Source of the DNA: an uncultured Paracoccaceae bacterium
GTDB taxonomy: Bacteria > Pseudomonadota > Alphaproteobacteria > Rhodobacterales > Rhodobacteraceae
Assembly: GCA_947503765.1 (NCBI GenBank)
Contig: CANNFA010000003.1
Location: forward strand, 1 to 64,000
Direction: 5' to 3'
Length of the DNA: 64,000 bases
Numbering within the stretch: the first letter of the stretch is position 1; the number at the start of each line of letters is the position of its first letter. The translations under genes and the position numbers were made by a program. The notes beneath the pieces were generated by a model that worked only from the letters and a program-made list of their open reading frames with translations, did no database searches and was not told the DNA's origin. Shown here in pieces: positions 7,986 to 16,081 of this stretch.

Positions 7986-9026
7986 ATGACGACGTCAAAG
8001 CTACGGGCGCGCCTACGCATGTTCTGTGCAGGCCTGATGGTATCGGGAACCACGGTTTTCGGGGCCGCGCAGGCTGAGGAGCTGACAGTCTATGGCGCCA
8101 TGGCCAAGGGGCATTTCGCCGAGCTGATCGCGGCCTTTCAGGCGCAGGAGCCGGACCTGAAGATCAACCAGTTGCTGGATTCCAATGGGCCGATCATCGC
8201 CCGCCTTCTGGCCGAGGAGGCGAATCCGCGCGCCGATGTCATTCTTGGCGCCTCGGTTCCGGGCCTGGTCATGCTGGAGGAACGCGGCATGCTCGAGCCC
8301 TACGCGCCGAAGGGGCTGGATCAGATCAAGGACCGCTTTCGCGACCGCCGCAGCGATCCGCCGCATTGGGTGGGCACGGATGCCTGGGCATCTGCCGTTT
8401 GCTTCAACACGGCCGAGGGCGAACGGCTGGGCGTTGCGGAACCGCAAAGCTGGCAGGATCTGACCAAACCCGAATACAAGGGCATGATCACCATGCCCAA
8501 TCCGAACTCTTCCGCGACCGGCCTTCTGGCGATCGTGGGCTGGATCGCGATTCTCGGCGAGGACGAGGCGTGGGAGTATATGGACGCGCTGCACGAAAAC
8601 GTCTCGCAATATGTCCATTCCGGCTCCAAGCCGTGCCGTATGTCCGCAGCCGGTGAGGTGGTGATCGGGATTTCCTATCCCGCACCGGGCGTGAAGGCGA
8701 TCAATGACGGCGTGCCCCTGACCGTGATCATCCCCGAAGAGGGTGTCGGATCCGAGGTCGAGGGCGTGGCGATCGTGAGAGGCGCGCGCAATCCCGACGC
8801 AGCCCGCCGTCTGGCCGATTTCGCCGCCAGCCTGGAGGCCCACGAAATCCACAACCAGTATTATGCGCTGGTCGGCCGCGAAGGGGTGTCGAACCCCGTT
8901 CCGAACTACCCCGAGGGCGAGGAAGAAGCGCTTGTGGATATCGATTTCTACTGGGTCGCCGAGAACCGCGACCGCATCCTGGCCGAGTGGCAGGAGCGCT
9001 ATGGCCGCAAGGACGAGCCCAAGTAG
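7986..9026 (+). CDS. ABC transporter substrate-binding protein (Fe3+/aminoethylphosphonate/sugar-phosphate type)
   Basis: A 346-residue periplasmic binding protein with a cleavable signal peptide (basic start, hydrophobic core, cleavage near AAQA-EE at about residue 31). The mature protein begins LTVYGAMAKGHFAELIAAF, the opening of the iron/phosphonate/sugar-phosphate group (FbpA, AfuA and PhnS-like proteins). The start at 7986 is supported by GGGAGA 7 nt upstream; longer in-frame starts lack a ribosome site. It is the first gene of a four-gene operon. No tyrosine pair typical of ferric-iron binding is evident near the C-terminus, and the phosphatase gene downstream makes a phosphorylated organic ligand at least as likely as iron. 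Confidence 0.85.
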   Translation: MTTSKLRARLRMFCAGLMVSGTTVFGAAQAEELTVYGAMAKGHFAELIAAFQAQEPDLKINQLLDSNGPIIARLLAEEANPRADVILGASVPGLVMLEERGMLEPYAPKGLDQIKDRFRDRRSDPPHWVGTDAWASAVCFNTAEGERLGVAEPQSWQDLTKPEYKGMITMPNPNSSATGLLAIVGWIAILGEDEAWEYMDALHENVSQYVHSGSKPCRMSAAGEVVIGISYPAPGVKAINDGVPLTVIIPEEGVGSEVEGVAIVRGARNPDAARRLADFAASLEAHEIHNQYYALVGREGVSNPVPNYPEGEEEALVDIDFYWVAENRDRILAEWQERYGRKDEPK

Positions 9027-9109
9027 ACCGCATTGGCGGCATCAAATGAAAACACGGTCCGGCATCCGCCGGGCCGGTTCACCCGCGCAAACCGAAAGGC
9101 TGATTGACG

Positions 9110-10825
9110 ATGGTCAATCCGGTTCCGGCATTCCCCGCAGAGCGGCGAAGAATCCGCGTCTCCACCAGTGGGGAGGACGTTCTGCTCCGCCTTTGCCTGA
9201 TCGCGCTGGGGCTGTTTCTGGTGGTCGGACTGGTGTTGCCGATCTATACGCTGCTGTCCAAAGGGGTGCAGGATGCGGACGGCAATTTCGTCGGACTGCA
9301 GAATTTCGTGCGGTATTTCAACGAGCCGCGCGTTTCGGTCGTCTTTTTCAACAGCCTGCGCATTTCCATCCTCTCGACAATCATCACGCTGACCATCGCG
9401 GGCGTCTACGCCTTCGCCCTCACGCATTCGCGGATGCCTGGACGCGGGTTCTTCCGGGCGGTCGCGCTGATGCCGCTTCTGACGCCGTCGCTGCTGCCGG
9501 GTATCGCGCTGATCTATCTGTTCGGCACCCAGGGTTTCTTTCGCGAGGCGCTGTTCGGTCATAGCCTGTATGGCCCGATCGGCATCGTCATGGGCGAGGT
9601 GTTCTTTACCTTTCCCATCGCGCTGATGATCGTGCTGACCTCATTGCTGACAATCGACCGCAGGCTCTACGAGGCGGCCACGACCTTGCGCGCCGGCCGG
9701 GTGCGCACCTTCTTCACGGTGACCCTGCCGGCCATGCGCTTCGGTCTGAGCGCGGCCTTCTTTGCCGTTTTCACCAAGGTGTTCACCGATTTCGGCGTGC
9801 CCATCACGGTCGGGGGGGCCTTCCCGGTGCTTGCCACCGATCTTTATCAAAAGGTGATCGGCGGCTTCGATTTCCAGATGGGGGCGGTTGTCGGCATTCT
9901 GCTGTTCATTCCGGCGGCCATCGCCTTTCTGATCGGCCATTTGCTGCAACGCGGACGCAGCGCCGGCATCGACGGAAGCGCGGTGATCTACATTCCGGAA
10001 AAGAGCCGCGGCCGGGATATTGCCTGTTTTGCCTTCTGCGCGGCCGTCGCGCTGGCAATCCTGGGAATTCTGCTCATGGCCGTGCTGGGGTCGCTGTTCA
10101 AGCTTTGGCCGTACAATCTAGGGCTATCGCTTTCGAGCTACAATTTCACCGAACATGAATCGAGCGGCTGGGGCGCCTATCGCAACAGCCTGAAGCTGGC
10201 CGGCGGAACCGCTCTGTTCGGAACCGCGCTGATATTCTTCGGGGCGTACCTGCTTGAACGCATGCCCGGCGCCGGCTGGATGCGGGCCGTGCTGGGCTTT
10301 CTGTGCATGGTCCCGCTGGCCATGCCGGGCATGGTGCTGGGCCTGTCGTACATCTTTTTCTTCAACAACCCGTCGAACCCGCTTGGCGGCATCTACGGCA
10401 CGATGACGATCCTGATCCTCAGCACCGTCGTGCATCTTTATACCGTGCCGCACCTGACGGCCCTGACGGCGCTCAAACAACTGGATCCGGGGCTGGAGGC
10501 TGTCGGATCGTCGCTGAAGGTGTCGCGGTTCGTCACATTCGGCCGCGTCATCCTGCCGGTCAGCCTGCCGACCATTCTACGCATCGCCAGCTACCTTTTC
10601 ATGAACTCGATGACCACGATTTCGGCGCTGGTGTTCCTGTATTCCGCCAACACCAAGGTCGCGACGATCAGCGTCCTGCTGCTCAATGACAATGCCATGC
10701 TTGGCCCAGCGGCCGCGATGAGTGTGCTGATCGTGGCGACTTCGGCCGGCGTGGTCAGCCTGCAATGGCTGCTGATGCAGGGTCTGTTGCGCCGCACCGG
10801 GGCCTGGCGGGGTCGGGAGACATAG
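9110..10825 (+). CDS. ABC transporter double permease, PhnU2/FbpB type
   Basis: A 571-residue inner-membrane protein made of two fused permease halves with about 12 membrane segments. Each half carries the EAA-type coupling loop: first around YEAATTLRAGRVRTFFTVTLP, second around LEAVGSSLKVSRFVTFGRVILP. The overall pattern (HSRMPGRGFFRAVALMPLLTPSLLPG, LYGPIGIVMGEVFFTFP) closely resembles permeases annotated for 2-aminoethylphosphonate uptake and is also related to FbpB. The ATG at 9110 is preferred; a TTG at 9104 sits closer to the AAAGG ribosome site. It provides the membrane channel for the binding protein upstream and the ATPase downstream. Confidence 0.85.
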   Translation: MVNPVPAFPAERRRIRVSTSGEDVLLRLCLIALGLFLVVGLVLPIYTLLSKGVQDADGNFVGLQNFVRYFNEPRVSVVFFNSLRISILSTIITLTIAGVYAFALTHSRMPGRGFFRAVALMPLLTPSLLPGIALIYLFGTQGFFREALFGHSLYGPIGIVMGEVFFTFPIALMIVLTSLLTIDRRLYEAATTLRAGRVRTFFTVTLPAMRFGLSAAFFAVFTKVFTDFGVPITVGGAFPVLATDLYQKVIGGFDFQMGAVVGILLFIPAAIAFLIGHLLQRGRSAGIDGSAVIYIPEKSRGRDIACFAFCAAVALAILGILLMAVLGSLFKLWPYNLGLSLSSYNFTEHESSGWGAYRNSLKLAGGTALFGTALIFFGAYLLERMPGAGWMRAVLGFLCMVPLAMPGMVLGLSYIFFFNNPSNPLGGIYGTMTILILSTVVHLYTVPHLTALTALKQLDPGLEAVGSSLKVSRFVTFGRVILPVSLPTILRIASYLFMNSMTTISALVFLYSANTKVATISVLLLNDNAMLGPAAAMSVLIVATSAGVVSLQWLLMQGLLRRTGAWRGRET

Positions 10826-10888
10826 ACAAGACCGCACCGGTTGGAACATCCGACCCGTTGCGAGGATTTTTGCCACAAGGAACACCCC

Positions 10889-11695
10889 ATGACGATTTCG
10901 ACTGCTGCGACCACGGCCCAGGAATTCATTGATTTCTCGCAAGATCTGGCCGAGGCCAGCCGCGCCCTGATCCGCAGCCGGTTCCGCCGCAACTTCGATG
11001 TCGAGATGAAGCCCGACAACACCCCGGTCACCCCGACCGACCTTGAGGTCGAAATGCTGATCCGCAACATGATCGCGGATCGCTACCCGGACCACGGCGT
11101 GATCGGGGAAGAGCATCCCGATAGCGCGCCGACGGCGGAATGCGTCTGGGTGATAGACCCGATCGACGGCACCCGGTCGTTCATCGCCGGACGGCCGGTA
11201 TTTGGCACGCTGATCGCAATGGCCATCGACGAGGTGCCCGTTCTTGGCGTGGTCGACATCCCGATCACGCAGGAACGCTGGGTCGGGGCAAAGGGGCACC
11301 CGACGCGGCTGAATGGCGGCATTGCCAGGACGCGCCGCTGCCCGTCCATGTCCGATGCCATCCTGCTGGCGACCTCGCCCGAATATCTGAACGAGGATGC
11401 GGCCCAGCCATTTGCGCGGATCGCGGCCTCGTCCCGTTTCAACATCTACGACGCCGGCACGCAGGGCTACGGGCTTGTGGCCAGCGGCCATGCCGACGTC
11501 ATGATTGCGGCCCGCTACGGGATCGTCGACTATCTTGCGGCGGTCCCTGTCATCGAGGGCGCGGGCGGCGTGGTGCGCGCTTGGGACGGCAGCGCGCTTA
11601 CCCTGCATTCCGGCGACCGTATCGTGGCGCTCGGGGATGCCGCGCGGCTTTCCGAAGCGCTGTCGCTCCTCGACCAAAGTGAAGCGAAAGGCTGA
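10889..11695 (+). CDS. Inositol-monophosphatase family phosphatase (HisN-like)
   Basis: A 268-residue Mg2+-dependent phosphomonoesterase. The metal-binding motifs are all present: the GEEH glutamate after the first helix pair, DPIDGTRSF in the middle, and the C-terminal VDYLAAVPVIEGAGG signature. The length and the start (AAGGAACACCCC before ATG 10889) are normal. Substrates in this family include inositol phosphates, histidinol phosphate, fructose-1,6-bisphosphate and 3'-phosphoadenosine phosphate, and sequence alone does not choose among them. Its position between the permease and ATPase genes suggests it acts on the imported compound, removing phosphate from an organophosphate after uptake. 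That role is inference. Confidence 0.85.
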   Translation: MTISTAATTAQEFIDFSQDLAEASRALIRSRFRRNFDVEMKPDNTPVTPTDLEVEMLIRNMIADRYPDHGVIGEEHPDSAPTAECVWVIDPIDGTRSFIAGRPVFGTLIAMAIDEVPVLGVVDIPITQERWVGAKGHPTRLNGGIARTRRCPSMSDAILLATSPEYLNEDAAQPFARIAASSRFNIYDAGTQGYGLVASGHADVMIAARYGIVDYLAAVPVIEGAGGVVRAWDGSALTLHSGDRIVALGDAARLSEALSLLDQSEAKG

Positions 11696-11699
11696 CCCC

Positions 11700-12851
11700 A
11701 TGGTGAACATCGTCGAACCGGCAGCCGGTCCGCCACAATCGGACCGGACCGAAAGCACCGCTCCCGTGCCCGCCCTGCAAATCTCGGGGCTGAGCAAATC
11801 CTTTGGCAGCTTCACGGCGCTTCGGGATATCGAACTCGCCATCGAAACGGGCGAGTTTGTCTGTTTTCTCGGGCCGTCCGGATGCGGCAAGACAACATTG
11901 CTGCGCGCCATCGCCGGGCTGGATGTTCAGGATTACGGGACGATCCTGCAGAATGGGCGCGACATTTCCGGGCTGCCTGTTCACGCTCGGGATTTCGGCA
12001 TCGTCTTTCAGTCCTATGCCTTGTTCCCGAACCTGTCTGTCGCGGGAAATGTGGGCTTTGGCCTGCTGGGGTCCGGGCTTTCGAGACCGCAGCGCAAGGC
12101 ACGCGTGGAGGAATTGCTTGCCATGGTCGGGCTTGGGGACCATGCGGGCAAATATCCCGCGCAGCTCTCGGGTGGACAACAACAACGTGTGGCGTTGGCG
12201 CGGGCACTTGCGCCCTCTCCGGGGCTCCTTCTGCTTGACGAACCCCTGAGCGCGCTGGACGCGCAGGTCAGACTGCATCTGCGCGACCAGCTAAGGCAAT
12301 TGCAGCGCGACCTCGGGGTGACCACCATCATGGTGACCCATGACCAGGACGAAGCCCTGGCGATCGCCGATCGTATCGTGGTCATGCGGCAGGGGGAAAT
12401 CGAGCAGGTTGGCACGCCTGAAGAGGTTTTCACCCATCCCGCCACGGCTTTCGTCGCGGGATTTCTGGGTGACATGAATTTCATTCCCGGCGTCGCGACG
12501 GACAGGAACGTCATTTCAGCGGGCACGTTCGAGTTCCAGGTTCCCGACATGAGCGGCGATGACCTCGCTGGTCAGGTCAGTCTGTGCATTCGCCCGGCTG
12601 ATATCATGGTTGGCGAATTCAGCGACGATACCCCGAACCGGCTGGACGCAAGGGTCCAGTCCATTTCGTTTCGCGGCAATTATCACCGGCTTCTGGTGAA
12701 CTGCCCGCGCATCTCTCAGAACCTTGAGATCGAGTTTCGAGATCAGGGCCAGAACGGCCTTGTCATCGCCGAAGGTGCGCCGCTGACGATTGCGCTGCCG
12801 CCTGAAAACCTGGTCGTATTCCCGACTTCTCCGGCTTTCGCGCCGTCCTAG
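11700..12851 (+). CDS. ABC transporter ATP-binding protein (PotA/FbpC/PhnT2 class)
   Basis: A 383-residue ATPase that powers the importer encoded just upstream. It has Walker A GPSGCGKTT, a Q-loop in FQSYALFPN, the signature LSGGQQQRVALARAL, Walker B LLLDEPLSALD, and the switch histidine in MVTHDQDEA. The last ~110 residues form a TOBE-like regulatory domain, typical of transporters for anions, spermidine and iron. The ATG at 11700 lies 4 nt after the phosphatase stop. An N-terminal extension of about 25 residues precedes the ATPase core. Confidence 0.92.
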   Translation: MVNIVEPAAGPPQSDRTESTAPVPALQISGLSKSFGSFTALRDIELAIETGEFVCFLGPSGCGKTTLLRAIAGLDVQDYGTILQNGRDISGLPVHARDFGIVFQSYALFPNLSVAGNVGFGLLGSGLSRPQRKARVEELLAMVGLGDHAGKYPAQLSGGQQQRVALARALAPSPGLLLLDEPLSALDAQVRLHLRDQLRQLQRDLGVTTIMVTHDQDEALAIADRIVVMRQGEIEQVGTPEEVFTHPATAFVAGFLGDMNFIPGVATDRNVISAGTFEFQVPDMSGDDLAGQVSLCIRPADIMVGEFSDDTPNRLDARVQSISFRGNYHRLLVNCPRISQNLEIEFRDQGQNGLVIAEGAPLTIALPPENLVVFPTSPAFAPS

Positions 12852-12967
12852 GGGCTATGCCGGAACAATCTGGCCCGAGCGGGCAGGGCAGTGATAGCCT
12901 GTGAAATAGGGAAATTCTGCAAGACCGACGCAGGTTCGAGCGGCAGGAAATCGGCCTGTCTGTTCGA

Positions 12968-13129
12968 TCAGGCAACGCCATGGCCCCGGCCGAGTTGCAC
13001 CGCGACCGAGGCCGCCGTCAGCGTCTCGGACATGCCGTTCATCGGCGTGATTCCCATGCCGGCGAGCCGCGCGGCGATATCCACGGGCGTGTTCTCGACC
13101 GGCGCGAAATCGGTGCCGCGCCGTTTCAC
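12968..13129 (-). CDS. Small ORF overlapping the carnitine dehydrogenase stop; possible remnant of a larger gene
   Basis: A 53-codon frame starting at GTG 13129, which overlaps the upstream ATG-TGA end. The protein is of good quality with coding-like third-position GC: DFAPVENTPVDIAARLAG, then MGITPMNGMSETLTAAS and VAVQLGRGHGVA. It has no frame-breaking codons and ends in TGA at 12968. I do not recognise the family. It could be a real small protein co-translated with the carnitine genes or the surviving C-terminus of a deleted gene. No obvious Shine-Dalgarno is visible, but termination-reinitiation at GTGATGTGA would not need one. Confidence 0.45.
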   Translation of the reverse strand: MKRRGTDFAPVENTPVDIAARLAGMGITPMNGMSETLTAASVAVQLGRGHGVA

Positions 13130-14556
13130 ATCACGCCGTCCGGGGGCGGCAAGGCGGCATGCGCGGCGGCCAGCGCCTCGACTTTTTCGCGCACCGCATC
13201 CGCGGGCGCGCAGGCGCGGCGGGTTCCCAGATCGACATGGATCAGAAGCTGCTCTCCGGTGGACAGCAGCGTGCCGTCCTCGCGGTACATCTCGTTGAAC
13301 AGGCGCAGTTTCTTGCCCTTGCCCTCGAGCACGCGGCTCTGGACATGGATGGTCTCGCCGGCCCGCACCTCGGCCAGAAAGCGGATGCGACTGTCGACGG
13401 TAAAGTAGCTTAGCCCGCTGGCGACATAGTCGGTATCCGCACCGACCCGTTTCATGACCTCGTCGGCCGCGTCGGAATAGACCTGTCCGTAACGGCTTTC
13501 GTTCATGTGGCCGTTATAGTCGGTCCAGTCGATCGGGATGACCCGCCGCAGGGCGGTGATCGGGCCCGCCGCCGTCTGCGCCGGCCCGGCCATCGCCGCC
13601 TGATGCCTGTTCAGAAGCGCCCCCGCCGCCGCATCGCGGGCTTTCAGCGCGCGCAGGATGGCGACGAGGTTGTCGTCGCGCAGTCGCTCCAGCTCGCGGA
13701 TCGACAGCGCGCCGGACTGCGCATCGGACTGATCGGCGATCATGTCGATCAGCTCGTCGGTCAGTTCGGGCACGTCCATCAGCTTGGTCCAGGGCCATGA
13801 CAGGCACGGGCCGAACTGTTCGATGAAATGCCGCATCCCGGCCTCTCCGCCGGCGATCCGGTAGGTCTCGAACAGGCCCATCTGCGCCCAGCGCAGACCG
13901 AAGCCGAAGCGGATCACATCGTCGATTTCCTGTGTCGTCGCCACGCCGTCCCTGATCAGCCAAAGCGCCTCGCGCCAGACCGCCTCGAGCAGCCGGTCGG
14001 CGATATGGGCGTCGATTTCCTTGCGGACCTGCAGCGGGTGCATGCCGATCGAAAGCATGACTTCGCCGGTCGCCGCGACGGCCGCAGCGCTGTTGGCGGG
14101 CGAGGGCACCAGTTCGACCAATGGCAGCAGATAGACCGGATTGAAGGGATGGGTGACGAGGATGCGTTCGGGGCGGCTGGCACCCTGCTGCAAATCGCTG
14201 GGCTTGAAGCCGGAGGTCGACGAGCCGATCACCGTGTCCGGGCTGGCATCGGCCTCGATCATGGCCAGAATCCTGTGCTTGAGATCGAGCCGCTCGGGTA
14301 CGCTTTCCTGAATGAAATCCGCATCCCTGACGGCCTCGGCCACGGTTTTCACATGCCGCAAGCGGCCTTCATCCGGCATCGCGGTGTCGTAGAGCATCGG
14401 CAGCGCGTGGCGGGCATTGGCCAACACCGCGTCCATCTTGCGTTCGGCCGCCGGGTCTGGATCGTATAGCGCCACATCCCAGCCGTTCAGCAGGAACCGC
14501 GCCGCCCAGCCCCCGCCGATCACGCCGCCGCCGATGATCGCTGCCGTTCTTGTCAT
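13126..14556 (-). CDS. lcdH: L-carnitine 3-dehydrogenase fused to a betainyl-CoA thioesterase
   Basis: A 476-residue two-domain cytoplasmic enzyme. Residues 1-315 are a 3-hydroxyacyl-CoA-dehydrogenase-like NAD domain (GGGVIGGGW at 9-17, THPFNP at 135-140 with the catalytic His), which oxidises L-carnitine to 3-dehydrocarnitine. Residues about 335-470 are a hot-dog thioesterase (DWTDYNGH at 343-350). This fusion is known in proteobacterial carnitine degradation, where the thioesterase releases glycine betaine from betainyl-CoA. The gene downstream of the BKACE on the same strand completes the route: carnitine, dehydrocarnitine, betainyl-CoA plus acetoacetate, betaine. The ATG at 14556 has AGGTG 6 nt upstream. 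It lies 116 bp after the BKACE gene. Confidence 0.9.
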   Translation of the reverse strand: MTRTAAIIGGGVIGGGWAARFLLNGWDVALYDPDPAAERKMDAVLANARHALPMLYDTAMPDEGRLRHVKTVAEAVRDADFIQESVPERLDLKHRILAMIEADASPDTVIGSSTSGFKPSDLQQGASRPERILVTHPFNPVYLLPLVELVPSPANSAAAVAATGEVMLSIGMHPLQVRKEIDAHIADRLLEAVWREALWLIRDGVATTQEIDDVIRFGFGLRWAQMGLFETYRIAGGEAGMRHFIEQFGPCLSWPWTKLMDVPELTDELIDMIADQSDAQSGALSIRELERLRDDNLVAILRALKARDAAAGALLNRHQAAMAGPAQTAAGPITALRRVIPIDWTDYNGHMNESRYGQVYSDAADEVMKRVGADTDYVASGLSYFTVDSRIRFLAEVRAGETIHVQSRVLEGKGKKLRLFNEMYREDGTLLSTGEQLLIHVDLGTRRACAPADAVREKVEALAAAHAALPPPDGVM

Positions 14557-14656
14557 GTCTGCACCTGCCGTTTCGCCATCTCATGGCGGTCGAGTTTCGG
14601 GATCTGTCGTGTTTTCTCGGCCGGCTCGGGCCGGCCGGCCCATCGCGGTTCAGCGC

Positions 14657-14674
14657 GAAGGCGCGCGCGCCTTC
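14657..14674. terminator. GC-rich perfect palindrome at the end of the BKACE gene
   Basis: GAAGGCGCG-CGCGCCTTC is an 18-nt perfect palindrome overlapping the BKACE stop codon, in the 116-bp gap before carnitine dehydrogenase. It could attenuate transcription or stabilise mRNA within the operon. No T-run follows, and a chance palindrome in GC-rich DNA is possible. Confidence 0.3.
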
Positions 14675-15587
14675 ATGCGCCCGCCGGCGCGCGCTTGGTC
14701 AATCCCAGCTTCTTGCGCACCTCTGCGGGGCCGAGCACCCTGGCGCCCATCGCCTCGACGATTGTGCGGGCGCGTGTGACCAGTTGATCGTTCGTCGCCA
14801 ACTGCCCCTTGTCGAGCCAAAGATTGTCCTCCAGCCCGACGCGCACATTGCCGCCCGCCAGCACGGCGGCGGCGACATAGGGCATCTCGTTGCGGCCGAT
14901 CGAGAAGGCCGACCAGGTCCAGTCCCTCGGCACATTGTTCACCATCGCCATGAAGGTGTTCAGATCGTCCGGCGCGCCCCAGCGGATGCCCATGCAAAGC
15001 TGCACCAGCGCCGGCGATTTCAGCACCCCGTCCTCCACAAGCTGCCTGGCCAGCCACAGATGGCCGGTATCGAAAGCCTCGATTTCCGGCATCACGCCCA
15101 GTTCGGTCATCATGCCGCCCATCGCCTTCAGCATCCCCGGCGTGTTGGTCATCACGTAATCCGCCTCGGCGAAATTCATCGTGCCGCAATCGAGGGTGCA
15201 GAGTTCGGGCAGGCATTCGGCGATATGGGCCACACGTTCCTCGGCGCTTGCCATGTCGGTGCCTTTCGTCAGCGGCAGCGGTGCCGCTGGCGAGCCGAAG
15301 ACCAGATCTCCGCCCATTCCGGCGGTCAGGTTCAGCACCACGTCGATCTCGGCATCCCGGATCCGGTCGGTCACTTCGCGGTAGAGCCGGGGCGACCGCG
15401 ACGGCGCGCCGGTTTCGGGGTCGCGGACATGGCAATGCACCACGGCAGCCCCGGCCCTGGCGGCCGCGATCGCGCTCTCGGCAATCTGCGCCGGGCTGCG
15501 CGGCACATGCGGGCTGCGGTCCTGCGATCCGCCCGATCCGGTCACGGCGCAGGTGATGAATACGTCCCGGTTCATTTCCAGCGGCAT
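14673..15587 (-). CDS. Beta-keto acid cleavage enzyme (DUF849), dehydrocarnitine:acetyl-CoA trimethylamine-acetyltransferase type
   Basis: A 304-residue Zn-dependent TIM-barrel enzyme of the BKACE family. It condenses 3-dehydrocarnitine with acetyl-CoA to give acetoacetate and betainyl-CoA. Visible family marks are the N-terminal ITCAVTG, the metal-binding HCHVRDPETG, the GTMNFAE strand, and the GGNVRVGLEDN end of the barrel. The substrate call comes from the adjacent carnitine dehydrogenase-thioesterase fusion, its usual partner. I chose the ATG at 15587 over a longer frame because AAGGGAG lies 8 nt upstream. It is the first gene of the operon. Confidence 0.88.
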   Translation of the reverse strand: MPLEMNRDVFITCAVTGSGGSQDRSPHVPRSPAQIAESAIAAARAGAAVVHCHVRDPETGAPSRSPRLYREVTDRIRDAEIDVVLNLTAGMGGDLVFGSPAAPLPLTKGTDMASAEERVAHIAECLPELCTLDCGTMNFAEADYVMTNTPGMLKAMGGMMTELGVMPEIEAFDTGHLWLARQLVEDGVLKSPALVQLCMGIRWGAPDDLNTFMAMVNNVPRDWTWSAFSIGRNEMPYVAAAVLAGGNVRVGLEDNLWLDKGQLATNDQLVTRARTIVEAMGARVLGPAEVRKKLGLTKRAPAGA

Positions 15588-16081
15588 TTCGAGTGCTCCC
15601 TTCGCGCGTCCGCGCAACTCAAAACGATTCCAGATGATTCTGCCAACCCTTCCGGATCACGGAAGCTCGCCGATCCGCCGGGCCGGTGGCAACGGTGCCT
15701 TTGCGGGGCAATCAGCCGCTGCAAGAGCGTCTGATCGCGCCATGCGCGCCACCAGCCGGGAAAGCCGCACTTGGCATGACCTATACGGAATCGCGCCATC
15801 CGGCGCCGGGGTCGAAAACGACGTCCCGGCATGGTGGTTTTTCGGAGAACTTGTCGTATAAAAGACCCCAACCTGATTGCGGCTCGCGCGTGGAGGAAGA
15901 GAGATCGCGGATATCGTCCTCGGGGAAACGCGGCCGGCGAGACAAAGAAGGCTCAAGGCCGGATCGTCTCGGGATGACGGAGCTCGGACTGGTGATACGC
16001 ATTGACTGGCGATGGGTATTCTCGGGATGAGGAATCGGTCGACGGGTCACAGTCACCAAATGTCCAAAGGGAGCATGTAAT
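15588..16081. other. 494-bp intergenic region between divergent carnitine and ABC importer operons
   Basis: No convincing gene. Short open frames occur on both strands but have no family resemblance and no ribosome sites. The region must hold the divergent promoters for the BKACE-lcdH operon and the peptide-type importer. A TTGACT at 16002 is a possible -35, but no clear -10 follows at the right distance. AAAGGGAG at 16066-16073 is the ribosome site for the gene at 16082. Confidence 0.6.
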
